From Deltaproteobacteria bacterium (GTDB lineage: Bacteria > Desulfobacterota > Anaeroferrophillalia > Anaeroferrophillales > Tharpellaceae): a stretch of DNA of 19,574 nucleotides. Each line of letters starts with the position of its first letter. The stretch's first letter is position 1. Made by a program: the position numbers and the translations under genes. The stretch spans positions 1 to 19,574 of the forward strand of contig DAOVTG010000017.1 in the NCBI GenBank assembly GCA_030633185.1, in the 5' to 3' direction. The notes under the pieces were generated by a model. That model worked only from the letters and a program-made list of their open reading frames with translations, made no database searches and was not told the origin of the DNA. This document shows positions 6,172-14,560 of this stretch, in pieces.

Positions 6172-6543
6172 CTATTTGCGTTTTCTCGATATCGGTCCGC
6201 GGGCCGGGCCTTTGCGAGTTCGGGCATTGGTTTTCGTACGCTGTCCCCGAACCGGCAGACCACGACGGTGGCGCAGCCCCCGATAGCAACCAATATCCAT
6301 CAGTCTTTTGATATTGGTGGTCACATCCCGTCGCAGATCACCCTCGATTTTACAGTCATCTTCAATTTTTGCACGAATACGGGCAAGTTGATCATCACTT
6401 AAATCATCACTACCGGTATTCGGGTCGACCTCAACCGCAGCAAGTAATTTTACCGCAGTACTGCGTCCTATACCAAAAATATAGGTCAGAGCTATGACAA
6501 TTCTTTTGTTTCGGGGCAAGTTCACCCCAGCGATTCTGGCCAA
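6172..6543 (-). CDS. rpsM: 30S ribosomal protein S13, TTG start
   Basis: The first gene of the alpha group. The protein has 123 residues and the family signature MARIAGVNLPRNKRIVIALT at the start, YIFGIGRSTA, and RGLRHRRGLPVRGQRTKTNA (about 90-109), ending in the basic tail RGPISRKRK that contacts P-site tRNA. S13 sits in the 30S head and forms bridges to L5. The start codon is TTG 6543 behind a strong AGGAGG. No ATG is available near this point and homologues start here. Confidence 0.98.
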   Translation of the reverse strand: MARIAGVNLPRNKRIVIALTYIFGIGRSTAVKLLAAVEVDPNTGSDDLSDDQLARIRAKIEDDCKIEGDLRRDVTTNIKRLMDIGCYRGLRHRRGLPVRGQRTKTNARTRKGPARGPISRKRK

Positions 6544-6575
6544 TGGATTCTCCTCCTAAACTACCGCTTTATTTA

Positions 6576-6689
6576 TCAACCCTGGCGTTGCTTATGTTTC
6601 GGGTTTACACAAATTACCCGTACTACACCACGACGTTTAACAAGTTTACACTTATCACACATTTTTTTAACTGATGCTCGAACTTTCAT
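6576..6689 (-). CDS. rpmJ: 50S ribosomal protein L36, zinc-binding form
   Basis: A 37-residue protein that I translated directly: MKVRASVKKMCDKCKLVKRR and then GVVRVICVNPKHKQRQG. Cys11, Cys14, Cys27 and His32 form the zinc ribbon of the C+ (primary) L36, which packs against 23S rRNA domain VI. ATG 6689 follows GGAG with 6 bases between. The gene lies between infA and rpsM, its standard place. Confidence 0.97.
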   Translation of the reverse strand: MKVRASVKKMCDKCKLVKRRGVVRVICVNPKHKQRQG

Positions 6690-6726
6690 CTCTTACTCCA
6701 TTACTATTCTTCCGGAATTATCCGGT

Positions 6727-6948
6727 TTAACGGGTCCGGTAGATTATCCGGCCGCGGCTTAAATCATAAGGTGATAACTGAATCGTTACTTTGTCTCCGG
6801 GCAAAATTTTAATAAAATGCATCCGCATTTTGCCTGAAATATGGGCCAAGACGCGATGCCCATTTTCAAGATCAACCCGAAACATTGCATTAGGCAGGGT
6901 TTCGACAACCGTCCCCTCTACTTCAATAACATCCTCTTTATTCGACAT
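6727..6948 (-). CDS. infA: Translation initiation factor IF-1
   Basis: A 73-residue single OB-fold protein: EDVIEVEGTVVETLPNAMFR, ENGHRVLAHISGKMRMHFIK, and SPYDLSRGRIIYR at the end. IF-1 binds the 30S A site and helps IF-2 and IF-3 choose the initiator tRNA. The start is ATG 6948, preceded by a moderate GGTGG RBS 9 bases away. It lies 45 bases after map and 37 bases before rpmJ, matching the adk-map-infA-rpmJ order. Confidence 0.98.
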   Translation of the reverse strand: MSNKEDVIEVEGTVVETLPNAMFRVDLENGHRVLAHISGKMRMHFIKILPGDKVTIQLSPYDLSRGRIIYRTR

Positions 6949-6993
6949 TGCTTATTACCACCAAAGCCACATTCATTCTTATTTGTATCATAT

Positions 6994-7743
6994 TTACAAT
7001 TTACTCAAAATTTCTGAACCGTTCGCGGTTATCGCTATGGTATGTTCAAAATGCGCCGACAGCTTGCGATCTTTAGTTACCGCCGTCCATCCATCAGCCA
7101 GCACTTGAACGGCGTAACCACCCACATTTATCATTGGCTCAATCGCCAAAACCATACCCGCTTTCAAAACAAGACCGGTTCCCGGTTTACCGTAATTAGG
7201 TATCTGCGGAGGCTCATGCAACTCAGTCCCAATGCCGTGACCGACAAAATCTCGAACCACGCTATAGCCGAACCCCTCTGCATATTTCTGCACGCTATGT
7301 GATAACGTATAAAGTCTTTCGCCCGGACAAGCACACTCAATAGCTTTATAAAGGGACTCTTCAGTAACCTGAATAAGCCTTTTCGCCTCTTGGCTGACTG
7401 TACCGACGGGCACGGTTATCGCCGCATCACCGTAATAGCCATCAAGAAAAACTCCAACATCTATACTAATTATGTCTCCACCCTTCAGTTTGCGCTTCTT
7501 TGAAGGAATACCGTGAACTATCTCATAATTAATCGATGTGCAAAGAGTCGCAGGAAAACCGGCATATCCTTTAAAAGCCGGACGAGCTCCCTGCCTTATG
7601 ATCTCATCCTCAGCCAACTTATCGAGTGCCCCAGTACTAACTCCAGGGCAAATCTTTCTCTTTACAAGCTGTAAGACCTCAGCCACCATCCGGTTGGCAG
7701 CCTTCAGCTTCGCTATTTCACGATCCGAACGTAGTGCAATCAT
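6994..7743 (-). CDS. map: Type I methionine aminopeptidase
   Basis: This enzyme removes the N-terminal methionine from nascent proteins after deformylation. The 249-residue protein has the full set of metal ligands by position: Asp95 (in IISIDVGV), Asp106, His169 (in FVGHGIGTELHEPP), Glu202 (in IEPMI) and Glu233, plus the catalytic His78 (IVHGIP). It lacks the zinc-finger N-terminal extension of type Ib enzymes. It overlaps adk by 4 bases (ATGA-type junction), so the two are translationally coupled. Confidence 0.98.
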   Translation of the reverse strand: MIALRSDREIAKLKAANRMVAEVLQLVKRKICPGVSTGALDKLAEDEIIRQGARPAFKGYAGFPATLCTSINYEIVHGIPSKKRKLKGGDIISIDVGVFLDGYYGDAAITVPVGTVSQEAKRLIQVTEESLYKAIECACPGERLYTLSHSVQKYAEGFGYSVVRDFVGHGIGTELHEPPQIPNYGKPGTGLVLKAGMVLAIEPMINVGGYAVQVLADGWTAVTKDRKLSAHFEHTIAITANGSEILSKL

Positions 7744-8381
7744 CCATTTAAAACGGCCATAATTGCCGCATAGATTTCATCCGGCGCCCCGGTTCCGGAA
7801 ATAGAACGAAGAACCTTTTTTGCACCGTAATAGTCAATCAAGGGAGCTGTCTGGTTATGGTAATTTTCCAACCTGACCGAGATTGCGGCTTCCTTGTCAT
7901 CATCTCTTTGGTAGAGTTTCGCCCCGCAAAGATCGCAGATACCGTCAACCTTTGAGGGATTGAAAAGTTTGTGAAAACTGGCTCCGCAAGTACACATCCA
8001 ACGCCCCGTCAAGCGAGCCATAAGATCGGCATCCGGAACATCAATACTAACAACATGATCAATCTTACGACCGGCTTTATCCAACATGTCAGTCAATGAT
8101 GCGGCCTGATCAACGGTTCTCGGAAAACCGTCAAGAATAAATCCCTTAACGCAATCATCTTCCTTAAGACGATCATCGATAATCCCGATAACCACTGAAT
8201 CAGGTACCAATTTTCCGGCATCCATATATTTTTTGGCCTCAAGCCCCATCTCTGTGCCTTCTTTAACGGCGGCTCGTAGAATGTCACCTGTCGAAATCTG
8301 CGGGATTTGCAACGCATCTATCATCTTTTTCGCCTGCGTTCCTTTTCCGGCTCCGGGAGGTCCCAACAAAATCAAATCCAT
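7740..8381 (-). CDS. adk: Adenylate kinase, zinc-LID long form
   Basis: Converts AMP and ATP to two ADP in the cytoplasm. The P-loop GPPGAGKGT lies at residues 7-15, the AMP-binding GDILRAAV at about 32-39, and FILDGFPRT at 81-89. The LID domain has four cysteines, Cys130, Cys132, Cys149 and Cys152, as expected for a structural zinc site; the first pair is CxC rather than the common CxxC. Length 213 is typical. ATG 8381 follows GGAG with 6 bases between. Placed between secY and map as in many bacteria. Confidence 0.97.
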   Translation of the reverse strand: MDLILLGPPGAGKGTQAKKMIDALQIPQISTGDILRAAVKEGTEMGLEAKKYMDAGKLVPDSVVIGIIDDRLKEDDCVKGFILDGFPRTVDQAASLTDMLDKAGRKIDHVVSIDVPDADLMARLTGRWMCTCGASFHKLFNPSKVDGICDLCGAKLYQRDDDKEAAISVRLENYHNQTAPLIDYYGAKKVLRSISGTGAPDEIYAAIMAVLNG

Positions 8382-8451
8382 GACATTCTCCTTAATTCAG
8401 ATCGCTATTCATTCATGCTAAAACTAAGCCCTGACAATTCAGATTAAAACG

Positions 8452-9756
8452 TTATCGTCGCCGGCCGCCGGCCTTCTTCATCAACCCTTCATAATTTCTT
8501 GACATCAAATGGGATTGAATCTGCTGAATGGTATCAATACCAACCCCGACGACAATCAACAGGGCGGTCCCTCCAAAAAAGAACGGAACATTGAATTTAC
8601 CAATCAACAACATCGGCAAAACACAAACCACGGAGACATAAACTGCTCCCCAGAAGGTCAAACGGGTCAGTATTTTATCCAGATATTCTGCCGTTCGCTT
8701 ACCCGGTCTGATACCCGGCACATAGCCGCCGAACTTTTTCAGATTATCTGCAACATCGTCAGGTTTAAAGGTTACTGCTGTATAGAAATAGCAGAATATA
8801 AAAATCAATATAACATAGACAAAATTATAAGATATACTACTCGGTACAAAAGCTGCTGCAAACCTCTTCATAATCGGTATATCAATAAAACCGGCGATAG
8901 TCGCCGGAAACATGATGATCGATGATGCAAAAATCGGAGGAATAACCCCAGCCGTATTGATTTTCAAGGGCAAATGTGTACTCTGTCCACCAACCATCCG
9001 CCGGCCTTGGACACGCTTGGCATACTGGATAGGTATGCGGCGCTGGGCCATTTCAATAAAGACAATTATACCAATCGTAGCCGCCATCAGGATGACGATA
9101 AACATCGCAATAAAAAGACTCATCTCACCCGTTTTAATCAAGCGAATTGAGTTGATGATAGCGGCCGGACCTCGCGCGACGATACCGGCAAAGATGATCA
9201 ACGAAATACCGTTGCCGATCCCCCGTTCAGTAATCTGTTCACCAATCCACATAATAAAAGCCGTACCGGTGGTCAGTGTAATTATGGTCAGAACCCTGAA
9301 CCCCCAACCCGGAAACATGACAATCATCTCACCCGCCGGCCCCTGCATACTTTCAAGCCCGACGGCGATCCCGAAACTCTGGATAACACTTAATAAAATG
9401 GTTCCATAGCGAGTGTAGCGGCTGATTTTACGACGCCCGGCTTCACCCTCTTTCTTGAGTCGCTCAAGGGTAGGTACGACCATAGCCAACAGTTCAATAA
9501 TAATTGAAGCACTGATATATGGCATAATCCCTAACGAGAATACCGACAAACGGCTCAGCCCACCCCCGGAAAACATATCAAACATGCCCAGCAAGGTGTC
9601 CTTGGCCTGAACAAAAAAGGCCGCCAACGCCTGACCGTCGATACCCGGTGTCGGCACGTGAATACCGATACGATAGACAAAGAGAAGAAAGAATGTCCAC
9701 CCAAGGCGTTTCTGCAGTTCCGGTATATTGCCGATATTTTCAAGGCCCTTAAGCAA
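8452..9756 (-). CDS. secY: Preprotein translocase subunit SecY, TTG start
   Basis: SecY forms the protein-conducting pore in the inner membrane with SecE and SecG. The 434-residue protein has about ten hydrophobic segments, the plug-region IHVPTPGIDG near residues 32-41, the early MFDMFSGGGLSRLSVFSLGI, the cytoplasmic loop with AKRVQGRRMVGGQSTHLPLK, and NLKKFGGYVPGIRPG in the fifth cytosolic loop that contacts SecA and the ribosome. The start is TTG 9756, with AGGAGG six bases upstream, inside the end of rplO; the two genes overlap by 8 bases. Confidence 0.98.
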   Translation of the reverse strand: MLKGLENIGNIPELQKRLGWTFFLLFVYRIGIHVPTPGIDGQALAAFFVQAKDTLLGMFDMFSGGGLSRLSVFSLGIMPYISASIIIELLAMVVPTLERLKKEGEAGRRKISRYTRYGTILLSVIQSFGIAVGLESMQGPAGEMIVMFPGWGFRVLTIITLTTGTAFIMWIGEQITERGIGNGISLIIFAGIVARGPAAIINSIRLIKTGEMSLFIAMFIVILMAATIGIIVFIEMAQRRIPIQYAKRVQGRRMVGGQSTHLPLKINTAGVIPPIFASSIIMFPATIAGFIDIPIMKRFAAAFVPSSISYNFVYVILIFIFCYFYTAVTFKPDDVADNLKKFGGYVPGIRPGKRTAEYLDKILTRLTFWGAVYVSVVCVLPMLLIGKFNVPFFFGGTALLIVVGVGIDTIQQIQSHLMSRNYEGLMKKAGGRRR

Positions 9757-10201
9757 GCTTCGCCTCCTCTACCTGACCGCCGGCCTGCTTGATCTTTTCA
9801 ATCGCAGTCGCACTGCAAGCTGTGACCTTGACCGTCAGTTTCTTGTTCAAAAGACCGCTACCCAACAGTTTGATGCGACTTTCTCGCTGATTAACTAAAC
9901 CTTGTTGCTGGAGTGATGCCGCATCAACGATACTGCCATCCTCGAAACAATTAAGTTGATGAACATTAACAATCGCAAATTCACGACGAAAAATATTGGT
10001 AAATCCGCGTTTGGGAATACGCCGCTGCAAAGGCATCTGTCCACCTTCAAACCAGGGATGGATACCCCCGCCGGAACGAGACTTCTGTCCTTTATGACCC
10101 CGACCTGCAGTCTTATTGTATCCGGATCCGATTCCCCGTCCAACCCTTTTTCTGTTTTTTGCGGCCCCACTATCAGCCGGCAAAGAAGCTAAATCGACCA
10201 T
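9749..10201 (-). CDS. rplO: 50S ribosomal protein L15
   Basis: 150 residues with the glycine-rich N-terminal extension that threads into 23S rRNA: KRVGRGIGSGYNKTAGRGHK, then GQKSRSGGGIHPWFEGGQMP, then the globular domain with RRIPKRGFTN. L15 is a late assembly protein near the peptidyl-transferase base. ATG 10201 follows GAGG with 5 bases between. Its last codons contain the secY RBS. Confidence 0.98.
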   Translation of the reverse strand: MVDLASLPADSGAAKNRKRVGRGIGSGYNKTAGRGHKGQKSRSGGGIHPWFEGGQMPLQRRIPKRGFTNIFRREFAIVNVHQLNCFEDGSIVDAASLQQQGLVNQRESRIKLLGSGLLNKKLTVKVTACSATAIEKIKQAGGQVEEAKLA

Positions 10202-10267
10202 TATTTCCTCAAATTTCAGACAGCTATCAGCTGATGTTTTTTGACAACTCCAACAATATCCGTATTA

Positions 10268-10447
10268 TCAAACTTGTTCGACATCAACCATATAAGAAAT
10301 CTTACGCACCATACCCGCAATCTGCGGGGTATCCGTCAGGGTCACACTCTGGCGGATCTTGCGCAACCCTAAAGCTTCAGCCGTTTTCCTATGTTTTTCC
10401 AAACGACCAGCGCAACTTCTCATCAACGTTATCTTAAGGGTACTCAT
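10268..10447 (-). CDS. rpmD: 50S ribosomal protein L30
   Basis: A 59-residue protein that I translated directly: MSTLKITLMRSCAGRLEKHR, then KTAEALGLRKIRQSV, then DTPQIAGMVRKISYMVDVEQ. This is the small bacterial L30 with its ferredoxin-like fold on domain II of 23S rRNA. ATG 10447 follows GGAG with 7 bases between; the stop is TGA 10268-10270. It lies between rpsE and rplO, exactly where L30 is expected. It is easily missed because of its length. Confidence 0.95.
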   Translation of the reverse strand: MSTLKITLMRSCAGRLEKHRKTAEALGLRKIRQSVTLTDTPQIAGMVRKISYMVDVEQV

Positions 10448-10492
10448 TTTATCACTCCAGTGTCCATGCTTCCACTAAATAGAGAAGCACCC

Positions 10493-10990
10493 CTAACTGT
10501 TAAGGGTTACTTGTTTGTTCCGGTTACGGGAAACCTGCTCTGCTGTCTGCAGCTGCAGAAGTCCATCGACTGTAGCTCGTACAGCATTATGGGGGTTGTT
10601 GGAACCTATACATTTGGTCAAAATATCCTTTACCCCGGCCGACTCAAGCACGGCTCTAACCGCCCCACCGGCAATCACGCCGGTTCCTGGAGATGCCGGT
10701 CGCAACAACACTTTACCAGCACCGTAGTTACCGACCACTTGAAAAGGAATAGTACTACCAACCAGCGCGACATTAAACATCTTACGCCGTGCCGCTTCCG
10801 TACCTTTACGTACCGCTTCCGGCACTTCATTAGCTTTCCCAAGGCCAAAACCTATCTGACCCTTGCCGTCACCGACTACTACTAAAGCACTGAAGCTGAA
10901 TCGCCGACCACCTTTTACAACCTTAGCAACTCGGTTGATCTTGACCACCCGCTCGGTTACTTCTTCTTCTTGAAATCTGGGCCTTTCCAA
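10493..10990 (-). CDS. rpsE: 30S ribosomal protein S5, TTG start
   Basis: 165 residues. The double-stranded RNA-binding part has VVKINRVAKVVKGGRRFSFS (15-34) followed by ALVVVGDGKGQIGFG. The loop around GGRRFSFS is the ram/accuracy region at the S4 interface and the spectinomycin site. The C-terminal domain includes ASPGTGVIAGGAVRAVLESA and IGSNNPHNAVRAT. The start is TTG 10990, behind GGAGG with 6 bases between; an upstream ATG is out of frame. Confidence 0.97.
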   Translation of the reverse strand: MERPRFQEEEVTERVVKINRVAKVVKGGRRFSFSALVVVGDGKGQIGFGLGKANEVPEAVRKGTEAARRKMFNVALVGSTIPFQVVGNYGAGKVLLRPASPGTGVIAGGAVRAVLESAGVKDILTKCIGSNNPHNAVRATVDGLLQLQTAEQVSRNRNKQVTLNS

Positions 10991-11040
10991 GCCACACCTC
11001 CATTATATTCAATTATTGCAATAGCCTGCTCAACCTAAAA

Positions 11041-11406
11041 CTAAAATTTCAGCCCGGCTGCACGAGCTCCATCTGCAAGTTCCTTGATCCGTCCATGATA
11101 GATAAATCCATTACGGTCAAAGATTACATCCTTGATATTATTACCCTGCAAACGCTCAGCAATTAAACGGCCAACCTCTTTGGCGGCTGCACGATTACCC
11201 CCCGAAGAGAGGGCAAAATCCTTCTCTTTCGTAGAAGCTGCTGCCAAGGTTCTCTGCCCCACATCATCAATTGCCTGAACGTAGATATTCTTAGCAGATT
11301 TAAACACCGAGAGTCTCGGCCGCTCCGGACTACCGCTGATGGAGCCCCTAATCTTCCGCTTCTTTTTCTCTCTTATTAATCTTTTTTTTGCCTTCAGATC
11401 CACCAC
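11041..11406 (-). CDS. rplR: 50S ribosomal protein L18, GTG start
   Basis: 121 residues; L18 binds 5S rRNA together with L5 and L25. The basic N-terminus (KAKKRLIREKKKRKIRGSIS) is followed by RPRLSVFKSAKNIYVQAIDD and the end GFIYHGRIKELADGARAAGL, all family hallmarks. There are two tandem GTG codons at 11406 and 11403. The downstream one has the better 7-base spacing from GAGG, so the true protein may be one residue shorter. Confidence 0.97.
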   Translation of the reverse strand: MVDLKAKKRLIREKKKRKIRGSISGSPERPRLSVFKSAKNIYVQAIDDVGQRTLAAASTKEKDFALSSGGNRAAAKEVGRLIAERLQGNNIKDVIFDRNGFIYHGRIKELADGARAAGLKF

Positions 11407-11434
11407 ATCACCTCAAAAAGCTATGTCAAGCTGA

Positions 11435-11968
11435 CTATTTACCAGCTTTGCCGGCTTTACGAATCACATGTTCGTCGCTATATTTGATGCCTTTTCCCTT
11501 GTAGGGCTCAACCGGCCGAAACGCTCTGATATCGGCCGCAACCGCTCCGACCAACTGTTTATCGATCCCCTCAACAATAACCTTCTCCCGATCAACCGAG
11601 ATATTGATACCATCCGGTATCGGGTAGGCTATAGGGTGGGAAAAACCCAGGGCCAGATCCAACGTACTCCCGTTAACTCCCGCCTTGTAACCGATACCCT
11701 TAATCTCCAGGGACTTGCTGAAACCCTCGCTTACTCCGGTAACCATATTGGCAACCAGGGCTCGCATCAGACCGTGAAATGATCGCGAGCGCCGATCATC
11801 CGAAACTCGTGTGACATTTACCTGGGCCCCGTCAACCTCTACCGCTACCCGATCAACCAACGCCTGAGTCAAACTACCCTTAGGGCCTTTGACTTTGACT
11901 ATCCCGTCCGCCACGGCAACTTCAACACCCTGCGGCAATAAAATTTCTTTTTTTCCGATTCGAGACAT
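11435..11968 (-). CDS. rplF: 50S ribosomal protein L6
   Basis: 177 residues, two tandem alpha-beta domains, at the base of the L7/L12 stalk near the sarcin-ricin loop. The start MSRIGKKEILLPQGVEVAVA, the central LEIKGIGYKAGVNGSTLDLA and the late FRPVEPYKGKGIKYSDEHV are typical. ATG 11968 follows GGAG at 7 bases. It lies 28 bases before rplR. Confidence 0.98.
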   Translation of the reverse strand: MSRIGKKEILLPQGVEVAVADGIVKVKGPKGSLTQALVDRVAVEVDGAQVNVTRVSDDRRSRSFHGLMRALVANMVTGVSEGFSKSLEIKGIGYKAGVNGSTLDLALGFSHPIAYPIPDGINISVDREKVIVEGIDKQLVGAVAADIRAFRPVEPYKGKGIKYSDEHVIRKAGKAGK

Positions 11969-12059
11969 CTTTTATCTCCACAAGCCAAAACAGTCGTCAG
12001 TAATCAGTTCTCGATGACCATTTTGCATTACAACCAATTTGTAAATCACTATACACTAC

Positions 12060-12458
12060 TTACCAGACGGAGCAGAGATACTCACCGCCAACCTGTAATT
12101 TAGCGGCCTTCTCACCACAAACGACCCCTTTTGAAGTCGAAAGGATACTGGTTCCCAGTCCATTGCGAATTACCGGAATTTCATCATGCTTGACATATCG
12201 ACGCAAACCGCAACGACTTTCGCGACGCAAGCCATTTATAACCCCTCGTCCCTGCTCATTATATTTCAGGTAAAGACGCAATATACCATGTTCATCATCA
12301 CTCAAAACCTTAAAGTTTTTGATGTAACCCTCTTCCATAAGAATCTCAGCCAGACTTTTATTCATCTTGGTCAAGACGATATCAACTTTCTCAAATTTAA
12401 CCATATTCGCATTACGAATCCTGGTTAACATATCAGCGATCAAATCGGTTGCCGACAT
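12060..12458 (-). CDS. rpsH: 30S ribosomal protein S8
   Basis: S8 binds helix 21 of 16S rRNA and in E. coli represses the spc operon. I chose ATG 12458 (MSATDLIADMLTRIRNANMV) because it matches family N-termini and lies 8 bases from AAGG; a GTG at 12467 would add three residues. The 132-residue protein has the conserved end region NGLGTSILSTSKGVV and the final GGEYLCSVW. The family usually has about 130 residues. Confidence 0.97.
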   Translation of the reverse strand: MSATDLIADMLTRIRNANMVKFEKVDIVLTKMNKSLAEILMEEGYIKNFKVLSDDEHGILRLYLKYNEQGRGVINGLRRESRCGLRRYVKHDEIPVIRNGLGTSILSTSKGVVCGEKAAKLQVGGEYLCSVW

Positions 12459-12497
12459 TCTACTCACCTTTTAAAATTGTTTATTACTTGAGTTCAA

Positions 12498-12683
12498 CTA
12501 CCAACTTGATTTAATTACGCCCGGTATATCTCCCCGTGACGAGAGGGTTCTAAAACAGATCCGACACATACCGAATTTACGGTAGAAAGCCCTCGGACGA
12601 CCACATAAAGGACAACGATTATATTCGCGTACTGCGAATTTCTTAGGTCGTGAAGCCTTGACCATTATTGACTTCTTTGCCAT
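12498..12683 (-). CDS. rpsN: 30S ribosomal protein S14, short zinc-binding type
   Basis: 61 residues, the short type Z S14 rather than the 100-residue zinc-free form of Enterobacteria. Cys24, Cys27, Cys40 and Cys43 (NRCPLCGRPRAFYRKFGMCR and then IC) bind zinc; the end SRGDIPGVIKSSW is highly conserved. S14 is part of the 30S head. ATG 12683 follows AAGGAG with 7 bases between. Confidence 0.98.
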   Translation of the reverse strand: MAKKSIMVKASRPKKFAVREYNRCPLCGRPRAFYRKFGMCRICFRTLSSRGDIPGVIKSSW

Positions 12684-12737
12684 CTAACAACTCCTTGGTT
12701 ACCCACCCCGGACAGGCATCGGACAACCACTAAAAAA

Positions 12738-13277
12738 TCATTTCCGGAATGGAAAACCAAACAGACTTAATAACTCGCGGCCCTCTTCATCATTCTTGGC
12801 GGTCGTCACCACAGCGATATTCAGACCCTTGATCTTATCAACATTCTCGAGATCAATTTCAGGGAATACCAACTGTTCACGAAAGCCCATCGAATAGTTA
12901 CCCCGACCATCGAACGCTTTACCCGAAATCCCTTTAAAGTCACGAACCCGGGGCAAGACAACGTTGATCAATCGTTCGAGAAATTCGTACATTGCTTCAC
13001 GCCGCAAGGTCACCATGCAGCCAATTGGCATACCTTCACGCAATTTAAACTGCGCAATCGATTTCCGGGCTTTGGTGATAACCGGTTTACGTCCGGTTAT
13101 AGCCGCCATTTCAGCGACCGCCGATTCGAGAATTTTAACATTCTGGACGGCCTCTCCGAGGCCCATGTTAACCACGACTTTTGCTAAGCGTGGAACCTCC
13201 ATAACATTACCATAGGCAAATCTCTTGCGCATGGCCGGCACAACTTCCTGCTGATATTTTTCTTTAAACAAGCCCAT
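12738..13277 (-). CDS. rplE: 50S ribosomal protein L5
   Basis: 179 residues; L5 binds 5S rRNA in the central protuberance and bridges to S13. Recognisable parts are VPRLAKVVVNMGLGEAVQN (about 28-46), TGRKPVITKARKSIAQFKLR (about 71-90) and DFKGISGKAFDGRGNYSMG (about 113-131), ending LLSLFGFPFRK. ATG 13277 is 10 bases from GGAGG. The first spc genes before it are rplN and rplX. Confidence 0.98.
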   Translation of the reverse strand: MGLFKEKYQQEVVPAMRKRFAYGNVMEVPRLAKVVVNMGLGEAVQNVKILESAVAEMAAITGRKPVITKARKSIAQFKLREGMPIGCMVTLRREAMYEFLERLINVVLPRVRDFKGISGKAFDGRGNYSMGFREQLVFPEIDLENVDKIKGLNIAVVTTAKNDEEGRELLSLFGFPFRK

Positions 13278-13300
13278 CTAGCTTTACCCTCCGGGATCAA

Positions 13301-13618
13301 CTACTTATCAAAAAGCTCTTCGCACTGTTTACAGTAGCGAGCATTACTGTTATCACTCATTTTCCGCACGCCGCTTTTAACTGCCTTCTCACACTTATCA
13401 CAGTAAAGCATAACGTTGGAACGATGAATAGATGCCTCTTTTTCAATTATACCGCCCTGCGTCTGATCCATACCAGGTTTCGTATGACGTTTAACAAGGT
13501 TGAGTTTTTCGACAACAACCCGGCCTTTCGCATGAAGAACCGTTTTTATTTTCCCGCTCTTACCTTTATCTTTACCACCGATGACCATAACTTTGTCATC
13601 TTTTTTAAGCCGCATCAT
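13301..13618 (-). CDS. rplX: 50S ribosomal protein L24 with C-terminal zinc ribbon
   Basis: 105 residues. The KOW domain is at the N-terminus (KKDDKVMVIGGKDKGKSGKI, 5-24), and GIIEKEASIHRSNVMLYC follows. L24 starts 50S assembly on domain I of 23S rRNA near the tunnel exit. Cys73, Cys76, Cys96 and Cys99 form a zinc ribbon in the C-terminal part. This form is known from several phyla including Desulfobacterota; E. coli L24 lacks it. Two tandem ATG codons (13618 and 13615); the first has 7-base spacing to GGAG. Confidence 0.97.
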   Translation of the reverse strand: MMRLKKDDKVMVIGGKDKGKSGKIKTVLHAKGRVVVEKLNLVKRHTKPGMDQTQGGIIEKEASIHRSNVMLYCDKCEKAVKSGVRKMSDNSNARYCKQCEELFDK

Positions 13619-13653
13619 TGCAACACTCCAAAACCTCTGTTTTCGCCAACCCC

Positions 13654-14022
13654 TTACAGTACTTCAGGTGCCAGGGATACGATTTTCATAAAATTCTTAG
13701 CCCTCAATTCACGAGCCACAGGTCCAAAAATACGGGTTCCAATAGGCTCATTCTGAGGATTGATAAGAACCGCAGAATTACAGTCAAATTTGATATAGCT
13801 GCCATCCTGACGCCGAACCTCTTTGGCGCAACGCACGACCACAGCCTCTAAAACTTCACCTTTTTTTACCTTGGAGTTGGGTATGGCTTCCTTAATCGAA
13901 ACCTTGATGATATCACCGACTCTGGCATATCGCCGTCGGGTGCCACCCAGCACCTTGATACATAACATCTTTTTTGCTCCAGAGTTATCTGCTGAGTCAA
14001 GGAGCGTCTCAACCTGAATCAT
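13654..14022 (-). CDS. rplN: 50S ribosomal protein L14
   Basis: 122 residues, the usual length, with MIQVETLLDSADNSGAKKML at the start, RRQDGSYIKFDCNSAVLINP (about 71-90) and GTRIFGPVARELR (about 96-108). L14 lies at the subunit interface and forms bridges B5 and B8. ATG 14022 follows GGGAGA. It opens the spc group about 50 bases after rpsQ; no separate promoter is obvious. Confidence 0.98.
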   Translation of the reverse strand: MIQVETLLDSADNSGAKKMLCIKVLGGTRRRYARVGDIIKVSIKEAIPNSKVKKGEVLEAVVVRCAKEVRRQDGSYIKFDCNSAVLINPQNEPIGTRIFGPVARELRAKNFMKIVSLAPEVL

Positions 14023-14071
14023 CTTATCTTCTCCCTAGTATACGTCGGCATTACCTATTAAAGAGGTACTG

Positions 14072-14338
14072 CTACTTGATCGCCTGTACAACCAATTTAC
14101 TCACCCGCCAACACTTGTCTTTACTTAAAGGACGGCACTCTGTAATTGCCACAGTGTCACCAACGGCACACTGGTTGAGAGGATCATGAGCTTTATATTT
14201 GCTGCTTTTGCGAATATATTTCTTGTAGGTAGGATGTTTCACTTTAGTAGAAACCTGAACAACTACGGTTTTATCCATTTTGTCACTGGTTACGAAACCA
14301 ACCATCGTCCGCTTGTTTCTCTGGCCGCTATTTTGCAT
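14072..14338 (-). CDS. rpsQ: 30S ribosomal protein S17
   Basis: 88 residues, OB-fold protein of the 30S body and an early assembly protein. It has RTMVGFVTSDKMDKTVVVQV (10-29), KHPTYKKYIRKSSKYKAHDP and the conserved VGDTVAITECRPLSKDK. ATG 14338 follows AAGGA. It is the last gene of the S10 group. Confidence 0.97.
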   Translation of the reverse strand: MQNSGQRNKRTMVGFVTSDKMDKTVVVQVSTKVKHPTYKKYIRKSSKYKAHDPLNQCAVGDTVAITECRPLSKDKCWRVSKLVVQAIK

Positions 14339-14368
14339 GGCTCTTCCTTATTTAACTACTTTAACGTC

Positions 14369-14560
14369 TTATTTGCTATTCAACTCATTGATACAAGTCT
14401 GTACCCGGGCCCGATCGCGTTTGACCTTGCCGAGCTTGGCCGTATCTTGTAACTGACTGATACTTTTCTGAAGGCGCAGGTTAAAAAGTTCCTGCGAGAG
14501 TTCACCATCTTTGACCTGCAAGTCCTCAACCGTCATCTCTCTTAATTCGCTGTTTTTCAT
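14369..14560 (-). CDS. rpmC: 50S ribosomal protein L29
   Basis: 63 residues, two long helices, at the tunnel exit where SRP and trigger factor dock. MKNSELREMTVEDLQVKDGE and then ELFNLRLQKSISQL are typical. It overlaps the rplP stop by 4 bases (ATGA junction), so translation is coupled. Confidence 0.97.
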   Translation of the reverse strand: MKNSELREMTVEDLQVKDGELSQELFNLRLQKSISQLQDTAKLGKVKRDRARVQTCINELNSK

